Positions 16,719 to 25,900 are shown, numbered from the stretch's first letter. The stretch: 64,000 nucleotides of DNA from Lewinella sp. LCG006 (GCF_040784935.1 NZ_CP160680.1:372001-436000); one strand, 5' to 3'. Notes: a model not told the origin generated them from the letters alone. Program-made: numbers and translations.

Positions 16719-17207
16719 CTACTCCCCTACCGCCACGACTTCAATTTCGATCTTGGCACCAGCAGCCAGGGCTTCGGCGGCGAAGGTCGTTCGGGCGGGC
16801 TTTTGGGGCAGATAGGTTTTGTATACCTCATTAAAAGCTGCAAAATCATTGATATCATCCAGGATGACCAGCGCTTTGACAACATTGGCCATCGTCATAT
16901 CGTGTTGTGCCAAGACGGCTTTGATATTTTCCAGGCACTGCCGGGTTTCGGCTTCAATACCTCCTTCTACCAAAGTGCCTGTGGTATGATCTTTCCCTAT
17001 CTGGCCCGCCAGAAAGTAGAGATTATCAACCTGAACGATATCGCTGTAGGGCGCATTGGTTTTGCTGGGTTCATGTGTAGGGTGGAAGATGGGGGTACCG
17101 GGTCGTTCCTGAAGAACTGAGTCCTCCGAGTTGCCACAAGCTCCGATCAAAATAAAAAGGGTAGCCACAAGGCACCAACGGTTGATCTCTCTGAATTGCA
17201 TGGGCAT
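16719..17207 (-). CDS. RidA/YjgF-family protein carried on a lipoprotein signal
   Basis: A 162-residue protein. Residues 1-24 form a signal ending in the lipobox LIGAC (Cys24). Residues about 40-162 are a complete RidA domain: PYSDIVQVDNLYFLAGQIG, the substrate-binding Arg139 in KPARTTF, and the IEIEVVAV strand with its glutamates. RidA proteins deaminate reactive enamine/imine intermediates as trimers, usually in the cytosol. A lipid-anchored copy would work outside the cytoplasmic membrane. It lies in the same direction as paaK, separated from it by the palindromic element. Some RidA relatives are simply binding proteins, so enzymatic activity is likely but not certain. Confidence 0.88.
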   Translation of the reverse strand: MPMQFREINRWCLVATLFILIGACGNSEDSVLQERPGTPIFHPTHEPSKTNAPYSDIVQVDNLYFLAGQIGKDHTTGTLVEGGIEAETRQCLENIKAVLAQHDMTMANVVKALVILDDINDFAAFNEVYKTYLPQKPARTTFAAEALAAGAKIEIEVVAVGE

Positions 17208-17258
17208 AATGTTTAGAACTTAATTTTATTAGAAAACAGAGGGTCTTCGCTCAACCCA

Positions 17259-17813
17259 TCAATAAAATTGTTGCGCCTCTATCCTTTTGCAAGAGCTCGA
17301 AAGCGCTTGGCGCTTATCATTTTCTATCAACCAGTATTCTTCCAAGAGGGAAGAATAACAAATGGTCATGGTTAGTACCTTCATTTTTTGCTCCAGCAAT
17401 CGGGTCGCTGGTGTCCAATTTACGGAAAACAAGACAATCTCCTCGCCAGGGATCATCATTTTCTCGTTGACCGTATTTGAGACGATGGCCTCATAGCCGA
17501 ATTGCAGGCTATCTGGTAAATGAGCAGCAATCATTTCTGGCCAGTTTTTATAGTAGCGCTTTCCATCTGATAGTTCTACGCTATTGATTTGAGCCAATCC
17601 AATACCACTATTTCTTAAATGAATGGCAAACCCTTCCTTACTGTAGATTTGTCTAAAAGAAAGGTGAGGATACATAGACACTTCCTGCTGTTGGCGCATA
17701 ATTCGCACCTCCTGAAAGGAGACGATCAGTGCACACAAACTGATAACCACTGCGGAAATAGCAATGAGAAAATTTGTATCAACTTGACGAATTTTTTGCC
17801 AGAGATTTTTCAT
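17259..17813 (-). CDS. Single-span membrane protein of unknown function
   Basis: A 184-residue protein. One membrane helix at about 14-31 (FLIAISAVVISLCALIVSF) precedes a short coiled segment (EVRIMRQQQEVSMYPHLSFRQ) and a soluble beta-rich domain. The domain contains HLRNSGIGLAQINSVEL, a pattern seen in many bacterial membrane proteins whose extracellular domain begins with an RNxGxGPA-like turn. Cys residues at about 157 and 174 could pair. The family was not recognised. It is the most upstream gene of a minus-strand run that continues to the RidA protein, 51 bp away. Confidence 0.7.
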   Translation of the reverse strand: MKNLWQKIRQVDTNFLIAISAVVISLCALIVSFQEVRIMRQQQEVSMYPHLSFRQIYSKEGFAIHLRNSGIGLAQINSVELSDGKRYYKNWPEMIAAHLPDSLQFGYEAIVSNTVNEKMMIPGEEIVLFSVNWTPATRLLEQKMKVLTMTICYSSLLEEYWLIENDKRQALSSSCKRIEAQQFY

Positions 17814-17964
17814 TCGCTAGAATATCTATTTTGACAATAATAATAAAATCTAGCTAGAAAGGACATGATACAATTTACTCAAATCGATCATCCCATCAAC
17901 TTCCCTAACAATTTTGTATTCAAGCCGTTAATTCTCATCTTCGCTAGAACGAAATACTATCGAT

Positions 17965-19095
17965 ATGCGATTATTACTTCTTTGTCTTCTCCTTCAATTC
18001 AGCATCATGGCCCAAACCACCAATACAGCCCTCGAGCCGCTTCGTTCTGAGCCTCCTTTAAGGGTTGGCGTGATCGGCCTCGTACATACCCATGTCCACT
18101 GGATTTTGGGCCGTGAGGATCAAGGCGACATCGAAATTGTAGGCATCGTCGAGCCCAACCGCGAGCTCGCAGCGCAGTACAGCCTCCAGCATGGCTATTC
18201 CATGGATCTTGTTTACAATACCATCGAAGAAATGGTAGCTGCCAAAAAGCCACAAGCCGTCACTGCCTTCAACACCATCTACGATCATCTCTCAGTGGTG
18301 GAATATTGTGCCCCGCGCGGTATTCACGTTATGGTCGAGAAGCCACTTGCCGTCAGTTGGGAGCATGCTCAGCAGATGGCTGCACTCGCCGAAAAACACA
18401 ACATCCATCTACTCACCAACTACGAAACCTCCTGGTATGGCAGCAATGAAGAGGCCTACGATCTCTACCACAAGCAGCAGGCCATTGGCGATATTCGGCA
18501 TCTCAATTTCTATACCGGCCACCCTGGCCCCATCGAAATTGGCTGCAACCCAGAGTTTGTAGAATGGCTGACCGACCCTGTTCTTAATGGTGGCGGTGCC
18601 CTCACCGATTTTGGCTGCTATGGTGCCAACCTCACGACCTGGCTTACGCAAGGAGAGGTTCCCCTCAGTGTCAGCTGCATCACCCAACAGATCAAACCAG
18701 ATCTGTACCCCAAAGTAGAAGATGAGGCGACCATCATCATTGCCTACCCCAAAACTCAGGTGGTCATCCAGGCATCCTGGAACTGGTCACACAACCGCAA
18801 GGAGATGGAAATTTATGGTACGCACGGCTACATATTTTGTAAAAACGGCACCGATATGATCATCATGGAGGAGGAAGCCAAAGGACCTTACGACCACCAA
18901 GCTGGACCACTTTCTCCGGGCTTACACGATCCATTTGCCTACCTTTCCCAGGTCGTCCAATATGGCTACACCGTAAATCCCTGGGACGTATCTGCGCTGA
19001 CCAACAACCTCCGGGTCATGCAAATCCTAGAGGCTGCAAAAGTTGCTGCACAAACGGGTAAAACCGTTAATTGGCAGGAATTCTTTGGTTCGTAG
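17965..19095 (+). CDS. Exported Gfo/Idh/MocA-family oxidoreductase
   Basis: A 376-residue protein. A short signal peptide (MRLLLLCLLLQFSIMAQ) precedes a Rossmann NAD(P)-binding domain from about 32. The nucleotide loop is VGVIGLVHTHVHW, which keeps two glycines but lacks the third glycine of the common GxGxxG. The family's catalytic-loop motif EKP is at 125-127, and GGGALTDFGCYG contributes to the substrate-side domain. These enzymes oxidise or epimerise sugars and cyclitols. Exported Bacteroidota members usually carry a twin-arginine signal so that they fold with cofactor before export; here no RR pair is visible. The substrate is unknown. It is transcribed alone and is followed by a strong palindrome. 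Confidence 0.85.
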   Translation: MRLLLLCLLLQFSIMAQTTNTALEPLRSEPPLRVGVIGLVHTHVHWILGREDQGDIEIVGIVEPNRELAAQYSLQHGYSMDLVYNTIEEMVAAKKPQAVTAFNTIYDHLSVVEYCAPRGIHVMVEKPLAVSWEHAQQMAALAEKHNIHLLTNYETSWYGSNEEAYDLYHKQQAIGDIRHLNFYTGHPGPIEIGCNPEFVEWLTDPVLNGGGALTDFGCYGANLTTWLTQGEVPLSVSCITQQIKPDLYPKVEDEATIIIAYPKTQVVIQASWNWSHNRKEMEIYGTHGYIFCKNGTDMIIMEEEAKGPYDHQAGPLSPGLHDPFAYLSQVVQYGYTVNPWDVSALTNNLRVMQILEAAKVAAQTGKTVNWQEFFGS

Positions 19096-19133
19096 TGCAT
19101 TCATTTGGGGCTGTGCCTTACACACTCTGCTTT

Positions 19134-19185
19134 GCTCCGTGCTCCGTAGGATCAGGTTTGAAACCGATCCTACGGAGCACGGAGC
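19134..19185. repeat. Strong palindrome downstream of the oxidoreductase
   Basis: Perfect 20-bp arms at 19134-19153 and 19166-19185 (GCTCCGTGCTCC... and its complement). The middle GGTTT/AAACC can pair further, giving a stem of about 25 bp. There is no T tract. It is 39 bp after the stop codon and could protect the transcript's 3' end or be a REP-like element. It also lies between two convergent genes. Confidence 0.7.
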
Positions 19186-19319
19186 GGAGAAGTTACCATC
19201 CTTCATCCTGGCGCCGCCCTCTCCCGGTGTGAGGTCAGGGTGCGATTAGGATTTTGTTGGGACAAGTACTAAACCGTTACCACTAGTTTAAGCGCTTAAC
19301 CCACATTAAGCAAGAAGAA

Positions 19320-19901
19320 CTAACGCCCCGCTAAATCTTTGCGAATTTTACTCAAGAATTCTGGTGTTATACCCAGGTAAGAAGCAATCTGGGTGTTCGG
19401 CAGGCGGTTACTTAAATGCGGATATTTTGCTAAAAACTGCAGGTATCGCTCTTGGGCCGATGAGCTAATATTTTGTAACAATCGGTTTTGTAATTCCACA
19501 TACTTATTCTCGGTCATTACCCGAAAATTTCGGTCGAATTTTGGGTAATTAACAAAGAAGAATTTCAAATCCTCTTTTTCAATCCTTACGATCAAAGAAG
19601 GCTCTACTGCTTCAATATAGAGTTTACTGGGCTCCTCAGAGAACAAACTTCCGAGATCCGTCATCCATTCATTTTCAGCCGCAAACTGGAGGTTATGCTC
19701 CGTTCCTTTCTCATCTATACTGTACATTTTCAGGCACCCTTCCACTACAAAATTGTAATGGTGACAAACATCTCCTTCCTGTAAAACAAACTGGCGGCGC
19801 TTGATGCTGCGTTCCTGCGTCCGCTCCAAGAGTTCTTTCTTTTCTTCCTCCTCCAAAGCTAAGAACTGATCAAAATAAGCAATGAGTTGCTGTTTCGGCA
19901 T
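19320..19901 (-). CDS. Crp/Fnr-family transcription regulator
   Basis: A 193-residue protein. Residues about 10-120 form a cyclic-nucleotide-binding beta-roll (FVLQEGDVCHHYNFVVEGCLKMY). A dimerisation helix follows, then a short C-terminal helix-turn-helix (LPNTQIASYLGITPEFLSKIRKDL). The cNMP pocket's usual Arg-Ser pair (RSA) is not evident, and there are no N-terminal FNR-type cysteines, so the ligand is unclear. Many Bacteroidota genomes encode several such short regulators of unknown signal. It is divergent from the NTF2-like lipoprotein at 20043. A perfect 14-bp palindrome in the shared 141-bp region is a candidate binding site. Confidence 0.88.
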   Translation of the reverse strand: MPKQQLIAYFDQFLALEEEEKKELLERTQERSIKRRQFVLQEGDVCHHYNFVVEGCLKMYSIDEKGTEHNLQFAAENEWMTDLGSLFSEEPSKLYIEAVEPSLIVRIEKEDLKFFFVNYPKFDRNFRVMTENKYVELQNRLLQNISSSAQERYLQFLAKYPHLSNRLPNTQIASYLGITPEFLSKIRKDLAGR

Positions 19902-20018
19902 AAGCTGGTATTAAGGCGATAAACGAGAAGATAAAATCCAAAGTAGCAAAATTCTTAATCTAGTTTAAGGCTATTTCTTAAGCTACCTTATAGGCACGAC
20001 TGCGCTTTTGCGCCCACC

Positions 20019-20032
20019 TTTGTTGCAACAAA
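20019..20032. promoter_or_regulatory. 14-bp perfect palindrome, candidate operator
   Basis: TTTGTTGCAACAAA is its own reverse complement. It lies 10 bp before the ATG of the NTF2-like gene and overlaps CACCTTTG (20015-20022), one base off the -7 consensus TAnnTTTG. A protein bound here would block that promoter. The adjacent divergent Crp/Fnr gene is the obvious candidate regulator. Confidence 0.45.
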
Positions 20033-20042
20033 AAACAATACG

Positions 20043-20537
20043 ATGTTAAAACAAATCATCTGGGTTGCTTCTTTCTCGGTGCTCTTTTTCACCGGTTGCG
20101 AAACGCCCGCTGCTAACAACCATTCTTCCATTCAAAATCAAACAAACATGAATACTTCTCAGGAAAAGGCTGCTATCAATGCGCTACTATTTGCTTACCG
20201 TGATGCGCTCAACGCATCAGATGTTGGGGCCATATTAGCACTTTACGCAGACGATGGCGTCTTTATGCCTACCGGAGCACCTACCTCTATTGGACAAGAG
20301 CAAGTTAAGGGTGCTTATGAATTTGTATTCAGTAATATTCAACTTACCATTGAATTTCAAATCGACGAAGTTGAGCTAGCTGGAGATTATGCTTTTGCCC
20401 GTACTACCTCACAAGGTAGCACCCTCATTCACGCTACAGGGGCAAATGTTGCCGAGGAAAATCGCGAGCTTTTTGTCTTGCGAAAGATACAAGGCGAATG
20501 GAAAATTGCTCGTTATATGTTTAACAAAATGCAATAA
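20043..20537 (+). CDS. NTF2-like (SgcJ/EcaC, DUF4440-type) lipoprotein
   Basis: A 164-residue protein. The lipobox FFTGC gives Cys19, followed by a polar linker. Residues about 40-164 are a SnoaL/NTF2-like cone-shaped fold: INALLFAYRDALNASDVGAILALYADDGVFMP, then strands ending WKIARYMFNKM. Family members bind or isomerise small hydrophobic ligands, but most are uncharacterised, and no catalytic Asp/His pair can be assigned here. It is divergent from the Crp/Fnr gene and probably controlled by it. An internal ATG at codon 36 (MNTSQEK) could produce a cytosolic form, but the lipoprotein start is better. Confidence 0.82.
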   Translation: MLKQIIWVASFSVLFFTGCETPAANNHSSIQNQTNMNTSQEKAAINALLFAYRDALNASDVGAILALYADDGVFMPTGAPTSIGQEQVKGAYEFVFSNIQLTIEFQIDEVELAGDYAFARTTSQGSTLIHATGANVAEENRELFVLRKIQGEWKIARYMFNKMQ

Positions 20538-20654
20538 CTTAGCCTTTCAGCTCTTCCTTCCAACTAAAAAATGGGCAGGTAAAAGACGTTTAGTATTCGA
20601 GCTAAAATAAGATGATCCAATTTGTTTCAAGGCTTAGTAAGAAAAAGAACGCAA

Positions 20655-20663
20655 CCTGTCTGC
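20655..20663. repeat. Left arm of the hairpin split by the insertion sequence
   Basis: CCTGTCTGC at 20655-20663 pairs with GCAGGCAGG at 22235-22243, with one G-U pair. Joining them across the 10-bp duplicated TCGCCGCAAG restores a 9-bp stem with a 10-nt loop. The insertion sequence therefore sits exactly at the loop of a pre-existing hairpin, perhaps the terminator of the NTF2-like gene. Confidence 0.7.
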
Positions 20664-20673
20664 TCGCCGCAAG

Positions 20674-22224
20674 CTAATCTTTATACACATCGCAAGATTA
20701 CGAATATATTTGTAGAGGCGTACACGATCTGCCTAAGCAATCGCAGTAATATCTACTTAATCACGTGTTAATTATGACAGCTATTAGTGTAGTATTTGAT
20801 CATAAATTAGGTGATGCTCGCTTAGAAAAACGAGCAAACCGTATATTACATCAGATGATAAAAAGTGGCAGCGGTGTTCCCAATCGACTGAATACACACC
20901 ATCGAGAACGAATGGGGATGAGTCGATTTTTAAATAACAATCGATTGAGTATGGATGCTCTGGTGAACAGTATTACCCAGTCTTGGTATACGGAGGAGTA
21001 TGCTGACCGGGATTTATATGTCATACAAGACACGACCGACTATAATGCAATTGGCCATAAGGGGCGTTTAAGTGAGTCGGATGAGGACTTGGGGCCACTT
21101 TGGAAAGATGATACGAATCAAGAATTCGGTTTTTTTCTTCATCCCGGCCTTGTGTTGGATGGCGATAGTGGATTTCCATTGGGCTACACACACCTTCATA
21201 TCTGGAATCGATGTGTAGACCAACCGAATCGACATGAGCGTAATTACAAGAGGCAGCCTATTGAGCAGAAGAGTTCTTATCGCTGGTTGGAGAGTATAGA
21301 TTATAGTACACAAGTTTTAAAGGGGCATCGGGGAAAAGTTGTTCATGTCATGGATCGGGAAGGGGATATCTACGAACTCTTCGCTAAGCCAATGCCCCCC
21401 AATCATCATTTGGTTATTCGCACTAGCAAGCAGCGGGTGATTTATGACGAGTCTGACAGCAAGCATTTATTGTGGCAGTATTTAGAAGAGCAAGCTACCA
21501 AGGGACTCGTCATTGAAGTAGCTATCCCAAGACAAAAAAAGCGCAAAGCCCGAAAAGCAAAGATGGCCTTGAGTTATGGTCGGGTAGAGATTGCCCGGCC
21601 TAAAGATCGTACCAAAGCGCAAGGGCCAGACCGAATTCCATTATACTTTGTACAACTCAAAGAATTGGAACACAGCGTACCTGATGGCGAGGCTCCTGTT
21701 CATTGGACGATCTGGACGGATATGGTCATTGAAAATGAGCATCAAGCATTGAAAATTGTCGATATCTACCAAAATAGATGGAATATTGAGGAGCTTTTTA
21801 GCTTGTTAAAAACCAAAGGGCTAGAATGCGAATCCGCTCAGGTTGAATCAGGCATTGCTATGAAACGACTCGTGATCATGGCCATGCAGGCGGCATTGCA
21901 TTTATTACAATTGCTCAAAGACCGCGACCATGTCTACCAAGAAAAGGCTACATTACTAATCGATACGCAGGATCTGACTTTCGTGGAACTACTTATTCCG
22001 ATCTATGAGGGTCAAACCCAAAAGCAAAAAAATCCCCACCCTCCTGAGTCCTTGGCTCGATTGGCATGGTTAATCGGCAGAATGGGGGGGTACAGTGGCT
22101 ACAAAAGCCAGTCGCCACCAGGGCCAAAAACCATGCGCTGGGGATGGCGAAGATTTCAGGAGCAACTCTCCGCTTGGCGAATTGTCAATCAAATTAAGCT
22201 TGATTAAATGTGTATAAAGATTAG
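20674..22224 (+). mobile_element. IS4-family insertion sequence, complete, with 10-bp target duplication
   Basis: The element is 1551 bp. The terminal inverted repeats are 17 bp and identical: CTAATCTTTATACACAT at 20674-20690 and its complement at 22208-22224. TCGCCGCAAG flanks it directly on both sides (20664-20673 and 22225-22234), a 10-bp target-site duplication. It carries one intact transposase gene whose stop codon abuts the right repeat. Intact ends, an intact gene and exact target repeats indicate a recent insertion that is probably still active. Confidence 0.92.
20774..22207 (+). CDS. IS4-family DDE transposase
   Basis: A 477-residue protein from the ATG at 20774 (a GTG nine bases upstream is in frame). 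The N-terminal 70 residues are the transposase DNA-binding domain (FDHKLGDARLEKRANRIL). The RNase H-like catalytic residues are Asp86 (YVIQDTTDY), Asp194 (HVMDREGD) and Glu339. Glu339 lies within the IS4 signature Y-x2-R-x3-E-x6-K (Tyr332, Arg335, Glu339, Lys346). The large beta-strand insertion before the Glu is typical of the Tn5/IS50-like branch. The gene fills nearly the whole element and shows no frameshift. It performs cut-and-paste transposition through hairpin intermediates in characterised relatives. Confidence 0.95.
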   Translation: MTAISVVFDHKLGDARLEKRANRILHQMIKSGSGVPNRLNTHHRERMGMSRFLNNNRLSMDALVNSITQSWYTEEYADRDLYVIQDTTDYNAIGHKGRLSESDEDLGPLWKDDTNQEFGFFLHPGLVLDGDSGFPLGYTHLHIWNRCVDQPNRHERNYKRQPIEQKSSYRWLESIDYSTQVLKGHRGKVVHVMDREGDIYELFAKPMPPNHHLVIRTSKQRVIYDESDSKHLLWQYLEEQATKGLVIEVAIPRQKKRKARKAKMALSYGRVEIARPKDRTKAQGPDRIPLYFVQLKELEHSVPDGEAPVHWTIWTDMVIENEHQALKIVDIYQNRWNIEELFSLLKTKGLECESAQVESGIAMKRLVIMAMQAALHLLQLLKDRDHVYQEKATLLIDTQDLTFVELLIPIYEGQTQKQKNPHPPESLARLAWLIGRMGGYSGYKSQSPPGPKTMRWGWRRFQEQLSAWRIVNQIKLD

Positions 22225-22359
22225 TCGCCGCAAGGCAGGCAGGCTTCCATTTCAGTCAGTTGCTTATCTTTTTTTACTAAACCCAAATTGGATCACCTTA
22301 TTTTTATACGTTCACTTAACAACACCTTTACCAGCCCTTTTTTTCGCTCTAAAAGCAAA

Positions 22360-22602
22360 CTACTTCTTAAACAAGCCCGCCACAAACAGGACCGCTACAG
22401 CTCCGACCGTAGCCGTAATCAGAGACCCCGCAAGCCCCCCGCCAGCGGAGATGCCCAGTTGTCCAAACAACCAGCCACCAACGGCACCACCAATAATACC
22501 AAGAATGATATTAACCAGCAGTCCAAAACCGCCTCCTTTCATAATCTGACCAGCGAGCCAGCCAGCAATTGCTCCAATGAGGATGAAATATAAAAGACTC
22601 AT
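22360..22602 (-). CDS. GlsB/YeaQ/YmgE-family small membrane protein
   Basis: An 80-residue protein from the ATG at 22602 (MSLLYFILIGAIAGWLAG). The frame is open further upstream, but the family starts here. It has three glycine-rich membrane helices with the family features GAIAGWLAGQIMKGGGFG, ILGIIGGAVGGWLFG and a third helix ending in GLFKK. Members are often called transglycosylase-associated proteins and tend to be induced by stress; their function is unresolved. It is isolated between the insertion sequence and the giant-protein cluster. Confidence 0.9.
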   Translation of the reverse strand: MSLLYFILIGAIAGWLAGQIMKGGGFGLLVNIILGIIGGAVGGWLFGQLGISAGGGLAGSLITATVGAVAVLFVAGLFKK

Positions 22603-22919
22603 AGTAATTTCGTTTTGTTTTGATAATTCAAGTTTGTCCTGCATAAGGTAAGGTTTTTCATACAAATCCCACATTGTCATTTTTACAGTATCCATAAAGA
22701 CTAGTTAACCAATCTTTTGGTTTGGACATTAGTCCGCCTAATTTGCGGAATTCGCCTATTCGGGGCCCTTAATCCCTCCCTTATGTGGTTCAAAAAACAC
22801 CTCCTTATGTGCCCTCCTGTGCCTTATGTTGTTCAAACAAAAACGGCAGCTCCCATCTCCAGGAACTGCCGCTTTCTATTTTCATGGCCTAACCATCCAA
22901 AGATCGAACGATCAAACCA
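22603..22919. other. 317-bp gap with terminator and dispersed short motifs
   Basis: No gene is seen. The gap holds the terminator of the 2109-residue gene at 22844-22871 and a copy of the GTGGTTCAAAAAACACCT motif (22786-22803). An imperfect second copy (ATGTTGTTCAAAC) is near 22827-22839. The right part toward 22602 should contain the promoter of the GlsB-type gene, but no clear box was found. Confidence 0.5.
22844..22871 (-). terminator. Terminator of the 2109-residue gene
   Basis: A 6-bp stem CGGCAG / CTGCCG with a 16-nt loop. On the minus strand it is followed by TTTTTGTTTG. It lies 49 bp after the stop codon. Confidence 0.65.
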
Positions 22920-25900
22920 TTAATCCACTACAATCATCTGCTTCGTCGCACGGTAATCGCCGGCCTGTCCGGCTTCGCCATTGGCCAGACGGGTTTCTAC
23001 GGTGTAGCTCAGTACGCCCGTTGCACCTTTGATCATCTGCTTGGTGACGTTGATCGTATTGTAACCAGCAGCGTAATCACCTTTGATGACCGTCAGTACA
23101 CGGCCGCTAGCGTCGCTGATCGTTACCGTTGCGGTTGCATCCTCAGGTAAATTGAACCCAATCAAGGTTGCCGCTGCAAAAGGGTTCGGCGTGTTCTGGT
23201 ACAATTCAAACTCCGCAGCAGCATTCCAACCACTGGTGAATTCAATCCCCAGGTCAAACACCTGTTCTCCCCTCTCAGGGGAGATGTCCGTAAGGACAGA
23301 AGGGTAAGCCTCCGCAGCCGTGTAACGGCTAGAGATGCTCAGCGCTTCGCGCAGGGGCTGGTCTTCACTTGCTCGTAGTACCAGGCTGAACAGGACATCG
23401 GTTGTGGTACCGCCGCCGTCGTGGTTCCAGCTCATGGTGATGGAGCCTTCCGCAACATATCGCAGGCCGAAGTTTTCGGCTTGTGCCTGTCCGTATTCGA
23501 TGTCCACCAGTTCTACACCGTTCAGTTGCAGCGTACCCTGGTAGCCTTCGATCTGGTTCAGGTTCTCCGCTGTCACGGCTACGGTATAGGTATTGCCCGC
23601 TTTCAGGTCGATGTCTTCTGCCCTCAGTTGGAACGTACCGTTCAACGTACGATCATCACCCGCCAAGGCATTGGCTTGCGCTGATCCGTTCACATCACCG
23701 ATCTTCACACCCACGAAGTCGGCATCCAGTACATCACCCGCCAGGTTGTTCTCGTTGATCAACTCGGGGAAGACTTCTGACCATGGATTCGTTGGAATAG
23801 GGAAGCTATAAGCAGCTTCCACAAAGCGCCAGCTCGTGTTGTTCGCGAATTGCGTATCAATGTTCAGAATCAGTTTACGGATCTGGATCATATCCAGCGT
23901 CGTTACCGTTCCACTACGGTTGGCATCCGCAGCGATCAGCTTGTAAGGGCTGTTCAACAGTTGCGTTCCTAAGACGTGCTTGCTGATCAGGATCAAGTCA
24001 AACGTCGTCACTCCGTTCAGTGGATTGGCGTTCAGGTAAGGCGTTACCGAGTAGTCACCGCCTTGGGTCAGGTTGCTGAAGCTGTAGGTACCCGTCGTAT
24101 TTGTAGTCATCGTAGCGGTCATGCCGCCGTTGATGCTCACCTCTACACCTTCGACTGCTTCGTTGGTTTCCGTCATGATTACACCAGCGATGGTGCCATC
24201 ACCAGGATCGCCACAGTCAACGTGCTGCTGTACCAGTACATAAGTCTCACAGTAATCGTAGTTACCTTCTTCGTCGAAAGCGTATACGTAGACTACTGTC
24301 GTAGCTTCGTCATCCTGCGTCAATACCAATCCAGTATCATCTGGGCTTGGTACGAAGTTAGGATCAGCTTCTACATCTGCTGCACGGTAGATAGCGTACT
24401 TCGTCACGCGAGGTAGACCACCGAACAGTTCTGGTCCCTGACCAGTACAGTCACTGATTGGTGAACCTTCGAAGTCAGAAGCCCAGATTGCCATTGCACA
24501 ACCACCTTCTTCTTGTGGCATCAAGGTTACGGTCAAGCCGTTGATACATACTGGTGCTGGTCCTTTACAGTCGATCACATCGAACACGATGGTCTCGCTG
24601 GTCTGGTTACCACAACCGTCCTCAAACAATACGCGTACTGCGTGGTAGATGTTATCACCCATTGCAGAAGTAATGATTGGGAAAGTACCTGCAAATACGT
24701 AAGTACCGTCACCGTTGTCGGTGATGTTACCCAATACGTTCAAGTCTGCTACGAATTCGTTCGACTTGATGTCGCCGTCGCCGTTAGCGTCTACTGCAAA
24801 TGCGTCTAGCTGTGCAGATACCAGGCTTACTACCAAGTTTCCGTCACCGTCAAACAATTCACACTCGTCAGCTACGCTGAATGGAATACTTACTGCTTCT
24901 TCACAGTTGCCGTCGTCATCACCAAACTGACCAGCTAATAGGTCAGGACAGTTAGCTGTAGGACCTCCGTACTCACCAACAGTTACTACTGGTGCGGTTG
25001 AGTCGTATACTTTAACGAATTGCGTGTAGATGTAACGACCGAAGTTACGACGACCAAACTGGTCAGCAGGAATACAACCGATGTTGTTACCTGGGATGTT
25101 GTCGTATACGGTGTTAGGAATATCAGAATCTCCGTCACGATCGTTGTGATCGCGGTCGATTACTACTGTGTACTGGATACCTTGCTGAGCGTCAGCTACG
25201 TTATCACAGTTGTTGTCTACTGGGCCAAAGCCACTCACCACCCGTACTACTGGGCGCTCGTTGCCTTCTACTGAACGGTCTACAGGAAGTGCCTCACCGT
25301 CGTCTTCCGTCATACGAGGAAGTACCAAACCAGTGTACTCACCATCCCATACACACCAGTTGATCACATCGTAAGTGATGCTCAACTTGTAACACTCGTC
25401 GCCAGTTGCTGAGAAACGTACTGGATCGCCAATGTTTACGCTCAATACATCACAACCTACAGTGGTCGTAATGATCGTTGGTACATCAGGATCACCACAG
25501 TCAGCGTCAGCATCTTCTGGGAAGTCGATCGTGAAGTCGTGTACTTCCGTGATCGTGATCAGCTGGCTACAGCTGTTCGTCGAACGGAATACTTCGTTGA
25601 TGTCGATGGCTCCGTTGCCGTTAGCATCGCCCTCTGGGCGCAACTGCCAAGCTTCGAAACGGCGGGTGATAGTTCCCCAACCACAATCGTTAACCTGGAT
25701 GTTTGGCGTACGCTCTACGATGGTGTCCACCGCACAGTTGTCTGTACCCGTTGCTCCGCCGAAGATAGAGCTCATCATGATAGAAGTAGCAGCAAAGTCT
25801 TCGTCGTAAGCCGTAGCAATATCACCAGGGAAAGCCAATGGCAAGTTAGAACAAGTCAATGTTACTGGTGCTGGTGCGTAGCAGAATGGGTTCAATTTAT

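Noticed and set aside
20655-22243. 36-bp terminal inverted repeats for the insertion sequence
   Set aside because: The outer part contains TCGCCGCAAG in direct, not inverted, orientation. It is better explained as a 10-bp target duplication plus the arms of an older hairpin, which leaves 17-bp true terminal repeats.
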